64,000 nucleotides of DNA from Kribbella flavida DSM 17836 (GTDB lineage: Bacteria; Actinomycetota; Actinomycetes; Propionibacteriales; Kribbellaceae). The notes under the pieces were generated by a model. That model did no database searches. It was not told the DNA's origin and saw only the letters and a list, made by a program, of their open reading frames with translations. The number at the start of each line of letters is the position of its first letter. Within the stretch, counting starts at the first letter, position 1. A program made the translations under genes and the position numbers. The stretch lies in the NCBI RefSeq assembly GCF_000024345.1, contig NC_013729.1, forward strand, positions 2,046,001 to 2,110,000. The letters are read 5' to 3'. Shown here piece by piece: positions 8,497 to 17,174 of the stretch.

Positions 8497-9155
8497 CCGG
8501 CGACCGCCTCGAGGAACTGCTGCGCCCGGCTCTTCAGCTGCAGCAGGTCTCCACCCTTCGCCGCATCGCCGAGCAAGGGCGAGCCGACGCCGACGGCGAC
8601 CGCGCCCGCCCGCAGGTACTCCGGAGCGCTGTCCGCAGTGACGCCCCCAACGGCCACCAGACGGACGTCGGGCAAAGGTCCGCGAAGCTCCTTGAAGTAC
8701 GACGGCCCGTGCACGCCCGCCGGGAAGATCTTCACCGCCGCGGCACCGAGGTCGACGGCCGCGACGATCTCACTCGGGGTCAGCGCCCCGCAGGCCAGCG
8801 GAAGCCCGATCTCCACGCTCCGCAAGGCGCCTCGCGTGATCGCGGGAGTCACGGCGAAGGCCGCACCCGCTTCCAGCACCGCGTCGGCCTGCGAAGCGGT
8901 CATCACAGTCCCCGCGCCGAGCAACACGTCGTCGCCGAACTCACCCCGCAGCCGGCCGATCGCGTCGACGCCACCCGGTGTGGTGAGCGAAACCTCCAGC
9001 GCCGTCACTCCAGCCTCCACCAGCACTCGAGCACAGGCGATCGCCGTCTCCGCCCCGTCCGCCCGCACGATGGCCAACAACCTGCGCTGCGAAAGCTCGC
9101 CCACCAGCTCAAGCTGCCCACGCCCGGCACCGGACTGGATCCCGTCATCCATCAT
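8493..9155 (-). CDS. eda: 2-keto-3-deoxy-6-phosphogluconate aldolase
   Basis: A 220-residue KDPG/KHG aldolase. It shows the barrel signatures RRLLAIVRADGAE, VTALEVSLTTPG, GAGTVMTASQADAVLEAGA and AAVKIFPAG, the last carrying the Schiff-base lysine. It splits KDPG into pyruvate and glyceraldehyde 3-phosphate. Starts at 9155 or 9152 (two consecutive ATG codons) are equally plausible. It heads a two-gene operon with the KDG kinase. The upstream dehydratase or dehydrogenase steps are not in this window. Confidence 0.88.
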   Translation of the reverse strand: MMDDGIQSGAGRGQLELVGELSQRRLLAIVRADGAETAIACARVLVEAGVTALEVSLTTPGGVDAIGRLRGEFGDDVLLGAGTVMTASQADAVLEAGAAFAVTPAITRGALRSVEIGLPLACGALTPSEIVAAVDLGAAAVKIFPAGVHGPSYFKELRGPLPDVRLVAVGGVTADSAPEYLRAGAVAVGVGSPLLGDAAKGGDLLQLKSRAQQFLEAVAG

Positions 9156-9197
9156 GTGCACAAGATTGCCACGGTGTGGACCTGGTGCAGCCAGCGT

Positions 9198-9740
9198 TCA
9201 GGATTCGGCCCGGCACGCTGACTCACCTGTCTCACCGTGAGCAGTGAAGCGCTCCCAGGTGGCGGCCCGTTCCTGGAGCGGAGCTGTTTCCTGCTCGGCG
9301 CAGTTCAGGCGGAGGTGGCGGTCGCCGAAGGCCGCGTCGACGTACCCGCAGTGGTGGGGGTTCACCGGATCGGGGTGCGCGTAGGGCTGGAAGTAGCGGC
9401 AGGTGACGCACATCCGCTGCAGCGGGATGTCGCCGTTCTCCTGCAGGGTGCGGATGAGTTTGACCAGGCAGCGCAGAAAGACCGCCTGCTCGGCCGGCTC
9501 CAGGCCATCGACCGCGCGGGCCAGGAAGCTGGGCCACTCGGCGGTCTGGTCGGCCACCGCCTCTCCGCGCGGGGTGAGTTTCAAGGCCACGGACCGCTTG
9601 TCCGGCCCTGGTTCCTTCGCGACCAGGTCCTTCGCCACCAGCGAGCCGACCGTGTTGCTGGCGGTCGGGGTCGAGACGCCCAGGAGGCCGGCGAGCGCGC
9701 CGAGGCGCATCCCGTTCGGGTCGTCGCGCAGCAGGAGTTC
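9198..9740 (-). pseudogene. MarR-family regulator, 5' end deleted
   Basis: The recognition-helix half of a MarR winged helix (MRLGALAGLLGVSTPTASN, then VGSLVAKDLVAKEPGPDKR) and its C-terminal domain are intact. The C-terminal domain holds the cysteine/histidine-rich stretch CVTCRYFQPYAHPD and a following VDAAFGDRHLRLNC, which is typical of one MarR subgroup. The first dimerisation helices are missing. Upstream of about 9740 the minus strand reads antisense into the remains of an AhpD-like gene. The regulator therefore lacks its start, promoter and dimer interface and should be inactive. Confidence 0.6.
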
Positions 9741-9932
9741 GTGGCCAAGCTGGTCGAGGACCGCGCCCAGGTCACCGACGTTGACGTGCAGAAGCTGCAC
9801 ACCGCAGGGTTCGACGACGAAGAGGTGGTGGAGCTGGTGGCGCACGTCGCGCTCAACCTGTTCACCAACTACATCAACGTCGCGCTGGCCGTCCCGGTCG
9901 ACTTCCCGAAGGTCCGCCTGCTGAACTCCTGA
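9735..9932 (+). pseudogene. Carboxymuconolactone decarboxylase/AhpD-like protein, C-terminal remnant
   Basis: The last 60 or so residues of an alkylhydroperoxidase-like protein are readable: FVAKLVEDRAQVTDVDVQ, then LHTAGFDDEEVVELVAHVAL and LFTNYINVALAVPVDFPKV, ending RLLNS. This is the classic C-terminus of the family, but the catalytic CxxC half is gone. The frame upstream is antisense to the MarR remnant. Most likely a single deletion removed the shared promoter and both N-termini of a divergent marR/AhpD-like pair. Confidence 0.6.
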
Positions 9933-9941
9933 CCCGTCGGC

Positions 9942-9970
9942 GGGTGGGTCGCGAGAGCACTGACCCACCC
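9942..9970 (+). terminator. Hairpin after the AhpD-like remnant
   Basis: A perfect 9-bp stem (gggtgggtc with gacccaccc) and an 11-nt loop begin 10 nt after the stop. It probably is the original terminator of the truncated gene and insulates the protease gene downstream. Confidence 0.5.
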
Positions 9971-10066
9971 ACCGCTCGGCTCCCACCTGGGCGGTCGTCC
10001 GTCGTCGAGCAACCGAACAGGCCGGCCACCCAGTAGTCATCGAGAACCGCCCGGTTGCCGATGACG

Positions 10067-10072
10067 AAGGAG
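10067..10072 (+). promoter_or_regulatory. Ribosome-binding site that sets the subtilase start
   Basis: AAGGAG lies 9 nt upstream of the ATG at 10082. Two upstream in-frame ATG codons (10055, 10061) precede or abut this site and have no Shine-Dalgarno of their own, so 10082 is preferred. It also yields a clean signal peptide. Confidence 0.65.
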
Positions 10073-10081
10073 TTCGCCCTG

Positions 10082-13000
10082 ATGCGACAACCCGTGAGGA
10101 CGCTGGCCACGCTCGGCCTCGCAGCACTGCTCGGCAGTCTGCTGACCGTCTCCGCCCCCGCTGCGACCGCCCGTCCAGCCGCGCAGCCGCCTGTCGGCAG
10201 CGGCCCGCCGCGAACAGTCACCCTGATCACCGGCGATCGCGTCGAGGTCGTCCCCGGAGCGCCGCCGCGGGTGATTCCCGCCGAGGGCCGGACCTCGATC
10301 CGGTTCCGGGTCTCGACCGGCGGCGGCCGGATCCAGGTGCTGCCGCTGGACGCCGTCGGGCTGGTGGCGGCCGGCAAGCTCGACCCGCGGCTGTTCGACG
10401 TGACCACCCTGCTGGAGTTCGGGTACGACGACGCCCGGCGCTCGCAGCTGCCGTTGATCGTGCAGCGGGCGGCGTCCGGCCGGTCGGCGGGGCCGGCCCT
10501 GCGCGGTGCGAGCGCGCGCCGGGAGCTTCGCAGCATCGGGGGCTACTCGGTCCTGGAGTCGAAGAAAGACTCGGTGGCGTTCTGGACCTCGTTGGTCGCC
10601 GGCACCCGGGCGCTGGCGCCGGGAGTCACCAAGGTCTGGCTGAACGGGTTGCGCCGGACGACGCTGGACCACACCGTGCCGCAGATCGGCGTACCGGCTG
10701 CTTGGTCGGCAGGGTTGACCGGGCGTGGGGTGACGGTGGCCGTGGTGGACACCGGGATCGACGCGCAGCACCCGGACCTGGCCGGCAAGGTGGCGGCGGC
10801 GAAGACCTTCGTCGACGGCGCGACCGGTGACCAGATCGGGCACGGAACCCATGTCGCCTCGACGGTGACCGGCTCCGGTGCCGCGTCCGGCGGTTCTTAC
10901 CGCGGCGTCGCACCCGACGTCCGGTTGATCGACGCCAAGGTCTGCGGCGAGCAAGGCTGTCCCGAGGACGCCATTCTCGCCGGGATGGAGTGGGCCGCGG
11001 TGGAGCAGGACGCCGCCGTGGTGAACCTGAGCCTCGGCGGCGCGGACGCCCCAGGCGACGATCCGATCGAGCAGGCGGTCAACACCCTGTCGGCTCAGCA
11101 CGGCACGCTGTTCGTCATCTCCGCGGGCAACAGCGGTGTGGCAGGCGCCGGCACGGTGGGATCACCGGGCAGTGCGGCCGCCGCGCTCACCGTCGGTGCC
11201 GTGGACAAGCGCAATGCCCTGGCCCCGTTCAGCAGCCGCGGACCGACGGTCGGCAACGCGTTGGTGAAGCCGGACGTGACCGCTCCCGGCGTCGACGTCG
11301 TCGCGGCGAAGGCAGCAGGAACCGAAGCCGGTACGCCGGTCGGCGAGCAGTACGTCTCGCTGTCGGGCACCTCGATGGCCGCGCCGCATGTCGCCGGCGC
11401 CGCGGCGATCCTGCTCCAGCAACACCCGGAGTGGACCGGCGCGCAGGTCAAGGCGGCCCTGATGGCGTCCGCCAGGCCCGCGCCGGGAAGCGCCGGCTTC
11501 GACCAGGGAGCCGGACGGGTCGACGTCGCGCAAGGGATCACGCAGCAGGTGGTCGCTTCGCCGCCCAGCCTCAGCTTCGGTCTGGCGAGCTGGCCGCACG
11601 AGGACGACCCCGTGCAGGAGAAGGCGATCACGTATCGCAACAGTGCCGACACCGCCGTCACGCTCGACCTGGTCATTCGGGTCGAGAACCAGCCCGCCGG
11701 ACTGTTCACGGTCTCCCCGAGCAGGATCGTCGTACCGGCAGGAGGAACGGCTACGGCGACCGTTGCCACGGACACCCGATCCGCCGGCGTGCCGATCGGC
11801 CGGTTCAGCGGTCAGCTCGTCGCCAGTGGCCACGGTACGACGGTGAGCACGCCGATCGGGGTCGAGAAGGAACCCGAGCGGTACGACGTCGACCTGACCA
11901 CCATCGGGCGCGACGGCAAGGCTCCGCTCGAGCACGTCACCTTCTTCGACCGGCTCGGGCCGTGCGGTGGCGACGTGTCCTGCGGCGACTACCTCTACGG
12001 AGCCGGCACGAGCAGAAGCAAGGTTCGGCTGGCGCCGGGGCGGTACACGATGGGCCACTTCAGCACGGTGACCGGCCACGACTGGACGCTGCTGATGCAC
12101 TCGGTGATGGACATCGAGCAGGACGGCTCGGTCGTTCTCGACGCGCGCACCGCCAAGCCGGTGGAGATGTCAGCGCCACGCGCCACCGCCCGGTTGATGG
12201 ACCTGCAGGTCACGCTGGCCCGGGACCTGCAGGTCGGGCCGGCCGGCATCGTCACCTACGCCCTGTCGGGTGACGGGGACAGACCGCTGTTCATCGCCGA
12301 GCGCGGTACGCCGGCGCCCGCGGCCGAGGTGGTCAGCGTCGCCTACGGCCGGTTCGCCGAACCCGGTCCCGCCGGGGACTTCGCGAACAGCCCGTACGAG
12401 TACAACCTGGCCGACTACGCGCTGGGCCGGGCGCTGAACGGTGTGCGGCTCAGACCGCGGCAGGAGGAGTTCGCCGCGGTGAAGGCGGCGTACGCGGCGG
12501 ACACCGACGAGCCGCGGACAGCGCGCACCGGTCACGTCGCCCGTCCGGTGGCGGCGACGCTCGAGTACGCGGCGCCGCCGTCCGACGGACAGGAGCTGAG
12601 AAGCCGGCTGCCGTTCGAACGGACCGAGTACTTCCTGGCTCGGGGGCTGCGGTGGTCCTCGAGCATGGTGAGCCAGGGCGAGTCCGGTCTCATCGAGCCC
12701 ACGTGGCTGTTCTCGTCCCAGCGGTCCGTCTACCAGCCCGGCCGCACTTACCGGCAGCAGTGGAACAAGGGCGTGTTCGGGCCGCGACTGACCACGGGGC
12801 CGATCGAGGTGAACGGTTCCGCCCGGGGCGCACAGCGAACGGGGGACCGGCTGCTGTTCGGCCTCAGCCTGCGGTCGGACAGCAATCCGCTGCACATGAA
12901 CCACCCGAAGCTCCCAGCCGGTTCGGCGAAGCTCTACCGCGACGGGGAACTGGTGCAGGACTGGCCGTACGCCGCCTTCGTCGCGGCGGACGTGCCGCCC

Positions 13001-13435
13001 GGCGAGGCGTCGTACCGGCTGGAAACGCGGGTCGCGGTGGAAGGCACGGAGGTGTCGCCGACCATCGACACCGCGTGGACGTTCCGCTCCGGGCACGTCG
13101 AGGGCGTTGCGGCGCTGCCGTTCATGGCGGTGCACTTCAGGCCGCAGCTGGACAACTTCAACCGCGCCCGGGCGGGATCGGGGTTCACCATTCCGATCTC
13201 GGTCCAGCGTCAGCCGGGTGCACCGGCCGTACCGGTCAAGGCCCTGACCGTCGAGGCCTCGACCGACGACGGCACGACCTGGCGCCCCGTGAAGGTGGAA
13301 CGGGCCGGTGCCGGGTGGCGGACGAAGGTGACGAACGAGCCCGGTGCCGCCGTCTCGCTGCGTGCCTCCGCGACGGATGCTGACGGCAACAAGGTGGAGC
13401 AGACCGTTCTGCGCGGCTACCGGGTGCGGAACTGA
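10082..13435 (+). CDS. Secreted subtilisin-like serine protease (S8), large
   Basis: A 1117-residue exported protease. The N-terminus (MRQPVRTLATLGLAALLGSL, ending near ATA) is a signal peptide, followed by a pro-region of about 160 residues. The peptidase S8 domain spans about residues 195-480 with catalytic D223 (VVDTGID), H257 (GHGTHVAS) and S431 (SGTSMAAPH). About 630 residues of beta-rich sequence follow, beginning with a domain resembling the fibronectin-type repeats found after many actinobacterial subtilases. No membrane anchor or sorting signal is seen at the C-terminus, so the enzyme is probably released. It stands alone between two terminators. Confidence 0.95.
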   Translation: MRQPVRTLATLGLAALLGSLLTVSAPAATARPAAQPPVGSGPPRTVTLITGDRVEVVPGAPPRVIPAEGRTSIRFRVSTGGGRIQVLPLDAVGLVAAGKLDPRLFDVTTLLEFGYDDARRSQLPLIVQRAASGRSAGPALRGASARRELRSIGGYSVLESKKDSVAFWTSLVAGTRALAPGVTKVWLNGLRRTTLDHTVPQIGVPAAWSAGLTGRGVTVAVVDTGIDAQHPDLAGKVAAAKTFVDGATGDQIGHGTHVASTVTGSGAASGGSYRGVAPDVRLIDAKVCGEQGCPEDAILAGMEWAAVEQDAAVVNLSLGGADAPGDDPIEQAVNTLSAQHGTLFVISAGNSGVAGAGTVGSPGSAAAALTVGAVDKRNALAPFSSRGPTVGNALVKPDVTAPGVDVVAAKAAGTEAGTPVGEQYVSLSGTSMAAPHVAGAAAILLQQHPEWTGAQVKAALMASARPAPGSAGFDQGAGRVDVAQGITQQVVASPPSLSFGLASWPHEDDPVQEKAITYRNSADTAVTLDLVIRVENQPAGLFTVSPSRIVVPAGGTATATVATDTRSAGVPIGRFSGQLVASGHGTTVSTPIGVEKEPERYDVDLTTIGRDGKAPLEHVTFFDRLGPCGGDVSCGDYLYGAGTSRSKVRLAPGRYTMGHFSTVTGHDWTLLMHSVMDIEQDGSVVLDARTAKPVEMSAPRATARLMDLQVTLARDLQVGPAGIVTYALSGDGDRPLFIAERGTPAPAAEVVSVAYGRFAEPGPAGDFANSPYEYNLADYALGRALNGVRLRPRQEEFAAVKAAYAADTDEPRTARTGHVARPVAATLEYAAPPSDGQELRSRLPFERTEYFLARGLRWSSSMVSQGESGLIEPTWLFSSQRSVYQPGRTYRQQWNKGVFGPRLTTGPIEVNGSARGAQRTGDRLLFGLSLRSDSNPLHMNHPKLPAGSAKLYRDGELVQDWPYAAFVAADVPPGEASYRLETRVAVEGTEVSPTIDTAWTFRSGHVEGVAALPFMAVHFRPQLDNFNRARAGSGFTIPISVQRQPGAPAVPVKALTVEASTDDGTTWRPVKVERAGAGWRTKVTNEPGAAVSLRASATDADGNKVEQTVLRGYRVRN

Positions 13436-13442
13436 CAGCGGC

Positions 13443-13480
13443 CCGGCCCCTGCGGTGGCTCGCCCCACCGCAGGGGCCGG
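13443..13480. terminator. Strong bidirectional hairpin terminator
   Basis: A perfect 16-bp GC-rich stem (ccggcccctgcggtgg with its complement) and 6-nt loop lie 7 nt after the protease stop and just before the convergent CPBP gene stop. It can serve both strands. Confidence 0.75.
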
Positions 13481-13491
13481 TGCTGGAACAC

Positions 13492-14289
13492 TCAGACCAG
13501 CGCGAGCAGGATTCCCATCGAGTTGGTCGCGCCGTGCACGACGATCAACGGCCACATCAGCCGGTACCGGCTCCACAGGTAGCCGAGGAACAGCCCGAGC
13601 ACGCCCTGGTTCACCAGCGCCCCGGCGAGATCGAGGCCGAGCGGCCCGCTGCCTTGAATGCCGACGTGCCACACCGCCCACAGGATCGACGCCAGCACGA
13701 TCGCCAGCCACGGCCCGAGCAACTGCTCCCAGCGCGTCTGGAGCCACCGGCGGTAGAAGAACTCCTCCAGCACACTGTTCACCAGGAAGACGCTCACGAC
13801 CACCAGGGCGAGTTGCACGCCCGTCAGGTAGGACAACGAAGGCTGCGGCTGCAGCGGACCGACGTACGTCAGCAGCAACCACGCCACCACCGGCACGGCC
13901 GGCTCCCACCGCACGGGGGGAGCCGGCCTGCCCGCCGTCGGCCGCTCTCCCAGCCACCGGAACATGCAGATCGGCACCGCGAGCAGCAGCACGCCCTTGA
14001 GGATCTCGAACTGCCCGGTGAGCTTCAGCAGGACGGCGAACGCGACGGCGAGGCCGGCCAAGATCCCCGCCTGCCGTACGTCCGGCCTGCCCTCCGGCCC
14101 ACGATCGAGCCGCACCGGCACGAGACGAATCAGCAGGATGCCAACCGCCGCGGGCAGCCACCGCCACCACATCGGCTCGGTGCGGTCGTGATCGGCGGAG
14201 TACCGGATCTCCGTGTTGCCCGTGACCACCAGCGCCACCGCTGCCCCGACCAGAACGGCGATTCCGGCCGCCAGCACCCATCGCTTCAT
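13492..14289 (-). CDS. CPBP-family intramembrane metalloprotease
   Basis: A 265-residue membrane protein with about eight hydrophobic segments. It carries the three CPBP (CAAX protease and bacteriocin-processing) motifs in order: EEFFYR in a membrane helix, WAVWH in the next, and VVHGATNS near the C-terminus. These Glu and His residues form the presumed zinc-binding active site. Members process small peptides or give bacteriocin self-protection; no peptide substrate gene is seen nearby. It is transcribed divergently from a second peptidase-like gene, 61 nt apart. Confidence 0.88.
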   Translation of the reverse strand: MKRWVLAAGIAVLVGAAVALVVTGNTEIRYSADHDRTEPMWWRWLPAAVGILLIRLVPVRLDRGPEGRPDVRQAGILAGLAVAFAVLLKLTGQFEILKGVLLLAVPICMFRWLGERPTAGRPAPPVRWEPAVPVVAWLLLTYVGPLQPQPSLSYLTGVQLALVVVSVFLVNSVLEEFFYRRWLQTRWEQLLGPWLAIVLASILWAVWHVGIQGSGPLGLDLAGALVNQGVLGLFLGYLWSRYRLMWPLIVVHGATNSMGILLALV

Positions 14290-14350
14290 CCGGAGGATTC
14301 TGACAGCGCAACGGGCCAGGTGCGGTCTGCTGCGGCGGTAGTTTGGCCGG

Positions 14351-15508
14351 ATGATCGATCCGGTGGTGGGGCGTTACCTGAAGCTGGGGCTGCGGCTCGG
14401 GCGGCACGACGAGGGCATCGTTGACGCGTACTTCGGTCCGGCCGGGCTGGCTGCCGAGGTCGACGCCGAGGAGCTCACCGAGCCCGCCGCACTGGTTGAC
14501 GAGGCGGATGCGCTGATGAGCGAGCTGCCCGACGGTTGGCTGCGCGACCAGGTCGTCGCGTTGCGGGTCTCCGCGGGAGGGCTTGCGGGGGAGCGGCGGT
14601 CGTACGCCGACGAGGTCGACGGCTGTTACGGCGTACGACCTGAGCACACCGACGAGTCGGTGTTCGCCCAGGCGCACGAGTGCCTCGACGAGCTGCTGCC
14701 GGGCAGCGGCTCACTGGCGGATCGGTTCGAGCGGTGGCGGGCAGCGACGGTCGTGCCGCCGGAGCAGATCGAGCGCCTGACGAGGGCGGTCATCGATGAG
14801 GCGCGGACGCAGACCCGCGAACTGGTCGACCTGCCCGAAGGGGAGAGCTTGGAGCTGGACTTCGTCAGCGGCGTCTCCTGGAGCGGCTACAACACCTACC
14901 TCGGAGGGCTGCGCGGTCAGATCTCCATCAATGTCGGACAGCCCCTTCCCGCGATGGATCTGCTCCTGACCGCTCTGCACGAGACGTATCCGGGCCACCA
15001 GGCCGAACGGTCCTGCCACGAACACCATCTCGTCCGTGGCCGGGGCCTGCTCGAGGAGACGCTGGTGCTCGGGCCGGCGCCACAGGCAGTCGTCTCCGAG
15101 GGCATCGGTCAGCTGGCTCCGCACGTGCTGCTGGCCGGCGACGGCGGAGAACGCTTCGCCGCGACCCTGCACGACGCCGGTATCCCGATCGATCTGACCC
15201 GCGAACTCGCGATCGTCAAGGCTCGGGAGCCCCTGCGATGGGTCGAGGTGAACGCCGCACTCATGCTGCACCAGCACGGCGCCACCCTGGCCGACACCCG
15301 CTCCTACATCGAACGCTGGGCGGCCCTCTCCCCGGACCTGGCCACCACCGTCGCGCAGTACGTCGACGACCCGTCCTCCCGCACGTACGTCATCAACTAC
15401 CCCGCCGGGCTCAAGCTGGTCGGCGACTACGTCAACCACAACCCCGCCAAGTTCCGCCGGCTCCTGACCGAGCAGATCCGCATCACCGATCTCACGACCA
15501 ACCCCTGA
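14351..15508 (+). CDS. DUF885-like putative zinc metallopeptidase
   Basis: A 385-residue soluble protein. The motif HETYPGHQAE (about residues 214-223) matches the HExxxGH-type zinc site seen in DUF885-family proteins, with further conserved segments such as ERWAALSPDLA and VINYPAGLKL. It is shorter than typical DUF885 members (about 550 residues) and lacks an obvious signal peptide, so it is probably cytoplasmic. It starts 61 nt from the divergent CPBP protease gene. Peptidase activity is inferred from the motif alone. Confidence 0.7.
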   Translation: MIDPVVGRYLKLGLRLGRHDEGIVDAYFGPAGLAAEVDAEELTEPAALVDEADALMSELPDGWLRDQVVALRVSAGGLAGERRSYADEVDGCYGVRPEHTDESVFAQAHECLDELLPGSGSLADRFERWRAATVVPPEQIERLTRAVIDEARTQTRELVDLPEGESLELDFVSGVSWSGYNTYLGGLRGQISINVGQPLPAMDLLLTALHETYPGHQAERSCHEHHLVRGRGLLEETLVLGPAPQAVVSEGIGQLAPHVLLAGDGGERFAATLHDAGIPIDLTRELAIVKAREPLRWVEVNAALMLHQHGATLADTRSYIERWAALSPDLATTVAQYVDDPSSRTYVINYPAGLKLVGDYVNHNPAKFRRLLTEQIRITDLTTNP

Positions 15509-15550
15509 CACCCGACTCTGATCACGCGAACCTGGCCGCTAGCGCGGCGG

Positions 15551-16789
15551 TCAGGGAGCTGGAGGTGCGGTGACGGCGGTGGCGCGTGGGAGGTTGCGGA
15601 CCGAGCGCGACGCCAGGGGAATCAGGGCGGCGACGACGTAGGCGATGCCGGCGACGATCATCACCGGCTGGATCCCGAAGGCCAGTCCGAGCGGGCCGAA
15701 GAGCAGCTGGCCGAGGGGCATGGCGGCGAACGAGCCGAGCATGTCGTACGAGTAGGCGCGCGACAGCATCTCGTCCGGCACGTGCTCCTGCATGGCGAGA
15801 TCCCAGCCCAGGTTGAAGATCTGGCTGCCGACGCCGGCCAGGAACGACGCCACCATCGCGGCGACGAGCAAGGGTTCGACGCCGAGGACGAGCATCGGAA
15901 GACCCTGGAGCGCGATCGCGAGCATGCCCCAGCGCAGCGGCCGGTGGAACGAGACGCGGATCAGGATCAGCGAGCACACCAGGAAGCCGACGGCCTGGGC
16001 GGAGCGGATCAGTCCCCAACCGGCCTCGCCAAGGTCGGTCCGCGTCGCGAGCACCGGACCGAGCGTGTTGAACGCCCCGCTGTTGATGGCGTTGAGCAGA
16101 AAGAACGAGGCAACGACCACCCAAAGCCACGTGGTACTGCGCAAGTAGGTCCATCCTTCGCGCAGATCGGCCACCACGCCTCGGCTCCGATGGCCCTCCA
16201 CCGGGCGTGGGATCCGCACCCGGGTCAGGATCAGCGTCGCCACCAGGTACGTCGCGCCGTCCACGGCCAGCGCCCACCCCGGTCCGACTACAACCACCAG
16301 TACGCCGCTCAGCGCCGGCCCGAGCACCATCAGCGCGTTCTCCGGTACGGCGATCACCAGGTTCGCCGCCTTGAGCTGGTCGCGGGGAACCAGCTGGGGG
16401 AGCACGCCGGCCAGCGCCGGCATCCGCGCCGCCGTGGCCGTGCCGTTGACCGCCGCCAGCGCCGCGAGCTGCCAGATCTCGGCGCTGCCGCTGATCACCA
16501 GCCCCGCGATCGCGAGCTGGCTGAGGCCGGACGCGACGTTCGTTGCCTGAATCACCAAAGTCCGGCCGAACCGGTCAGCCAGCACGCCGCCCGCCAGCAG
16601 GAACACGACCAGCGGGATGCTGTGGGCGGCCAGCACCGTGCCCAGTGCGGACGGCGAGTCGCTGACCTCCAGCACCGCGAACGCGAGCGCGACACCGGCC
16701 ATCGTGGTGCCGGCCCGGTCGATGAGCCGGGCCAGCCAGTAGTACCGGAAGTTCGGCTCCCGGAGCGGGGCGAGGGTGGGCGAGCTCAT
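15551..16789 (-). CDS. MFS transporter (DHA3/EntS-like)
   Basis: A 412-residue protein with 12 predicted membrane helices. The N-terminus (LREPNFRYYWLARLIDRAGT) and the inter-helix motif LADRFGRTLVIQATN fit the drug:H+ antiporter-3 group that includes macrolide and siderophore exporters. The upstream gene neighbourhood contains degraded genes on the same strand. A short spacer separates it from the peptidase gene, which converges on it. Substrate unknown. Confidence 0.88.
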   Translation of the reverse strand: MSSPTLAPLREPNFRYYWLARLIDRAGTTMAGVALAFAVLEVSDSPSALGTVLAAHSIPLVVFLLAGGVLADRFGRTLVIQATNVASGLSQLAIAGLVISGSAEIWQLAALAAVNGTATAARMPALAGVLPQLVPRDQLKAANLVIAVPENALMVLGPALSGVLVVVVGPGWALAVDGATYLVATLILTRVRIPRPVEGHRSRGVVADLREGWTYLRSTTWLWVVVASFFLLNAINSGAFNTLGPVLATRTDLGEAGWGLIRSAQAVGFLVCSLILIRVSFHRPLRWGMLAIALQGLPMLVLGVEPLLVAAMVASFLAGVGSQIFNLGWDLAMQEHVPDEMLSRAYSYDMLGSFAAMPLGQLLFGPLGLAFGIQPVMIVAGIAYVVAALIPLASRSVRNLPRATAVTAPPAP

Positions 16790-16879
16790 CGCACTGCCTT
16801 CCGGGTCATCTCGAACATCCAGGACGTCGCGCTGACGCGCACGATGCCGGTCGTCGCCCTGACCGTCAAACAGTTATCG

Positions 16880-17160
16880 GGGAGTGCTGCCGGCCCTAGC
16901 ACGGCTCGCTGACGGTTGTATCTATGACCGGGCATCGGCCCGTTGTCAAGGACAACGACTTCGCCCCACCAGTGCCGAGAGACAGCGCCCGGCCCGTGGT
17001 CCTCACTGCGGGCCTCGAATCCGACGGCGTCGACGGCCGCGTCGACCTCACGGGCGCCGAGTAGTTGCTCGAGCTGGTCTGGCAACGGCCCTTCACCCAC
17101 CACCGCCGCCATGCCCGCCTGTCCTTCGATCCAGCCGTAGCCGCATCCGCCGTAGCTTGG
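16880..17160 (-). pseudogene. Remnant of glutathione-independent formaldehyde dehydrogenase
   Basis: Scattered pieces of a zinc-dependent FdhA-type dehydrogenase can be read on the minus strand in two frames. CGYGWIEGQAGM resembles the YGYxDMGGWIGGQA region. PLPDQLEQLLGAREVDAAVD, followed by AVGFEAR, is the characteristic C-terminal domain core. LSLGTGGAKSLSLTTGRCPV (in the frame of the upstream MFS gene) and RYNRQRAVL match the closing segment. The N-terminal half, an internal block and the reading frame are lost. Recognition is from memory of the family, not a search. Confidence 0.5.
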
Positions 17161-17174
17161 CAGAGTGAGTTCCG

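Noticed and set aside
12170-14677. An 835-codon minus-strand frame across the protease end
   Set aside because: It is antisense to the subtilase, out of frame with the CPBP protease, and antisense again to the DUF885-like gene.
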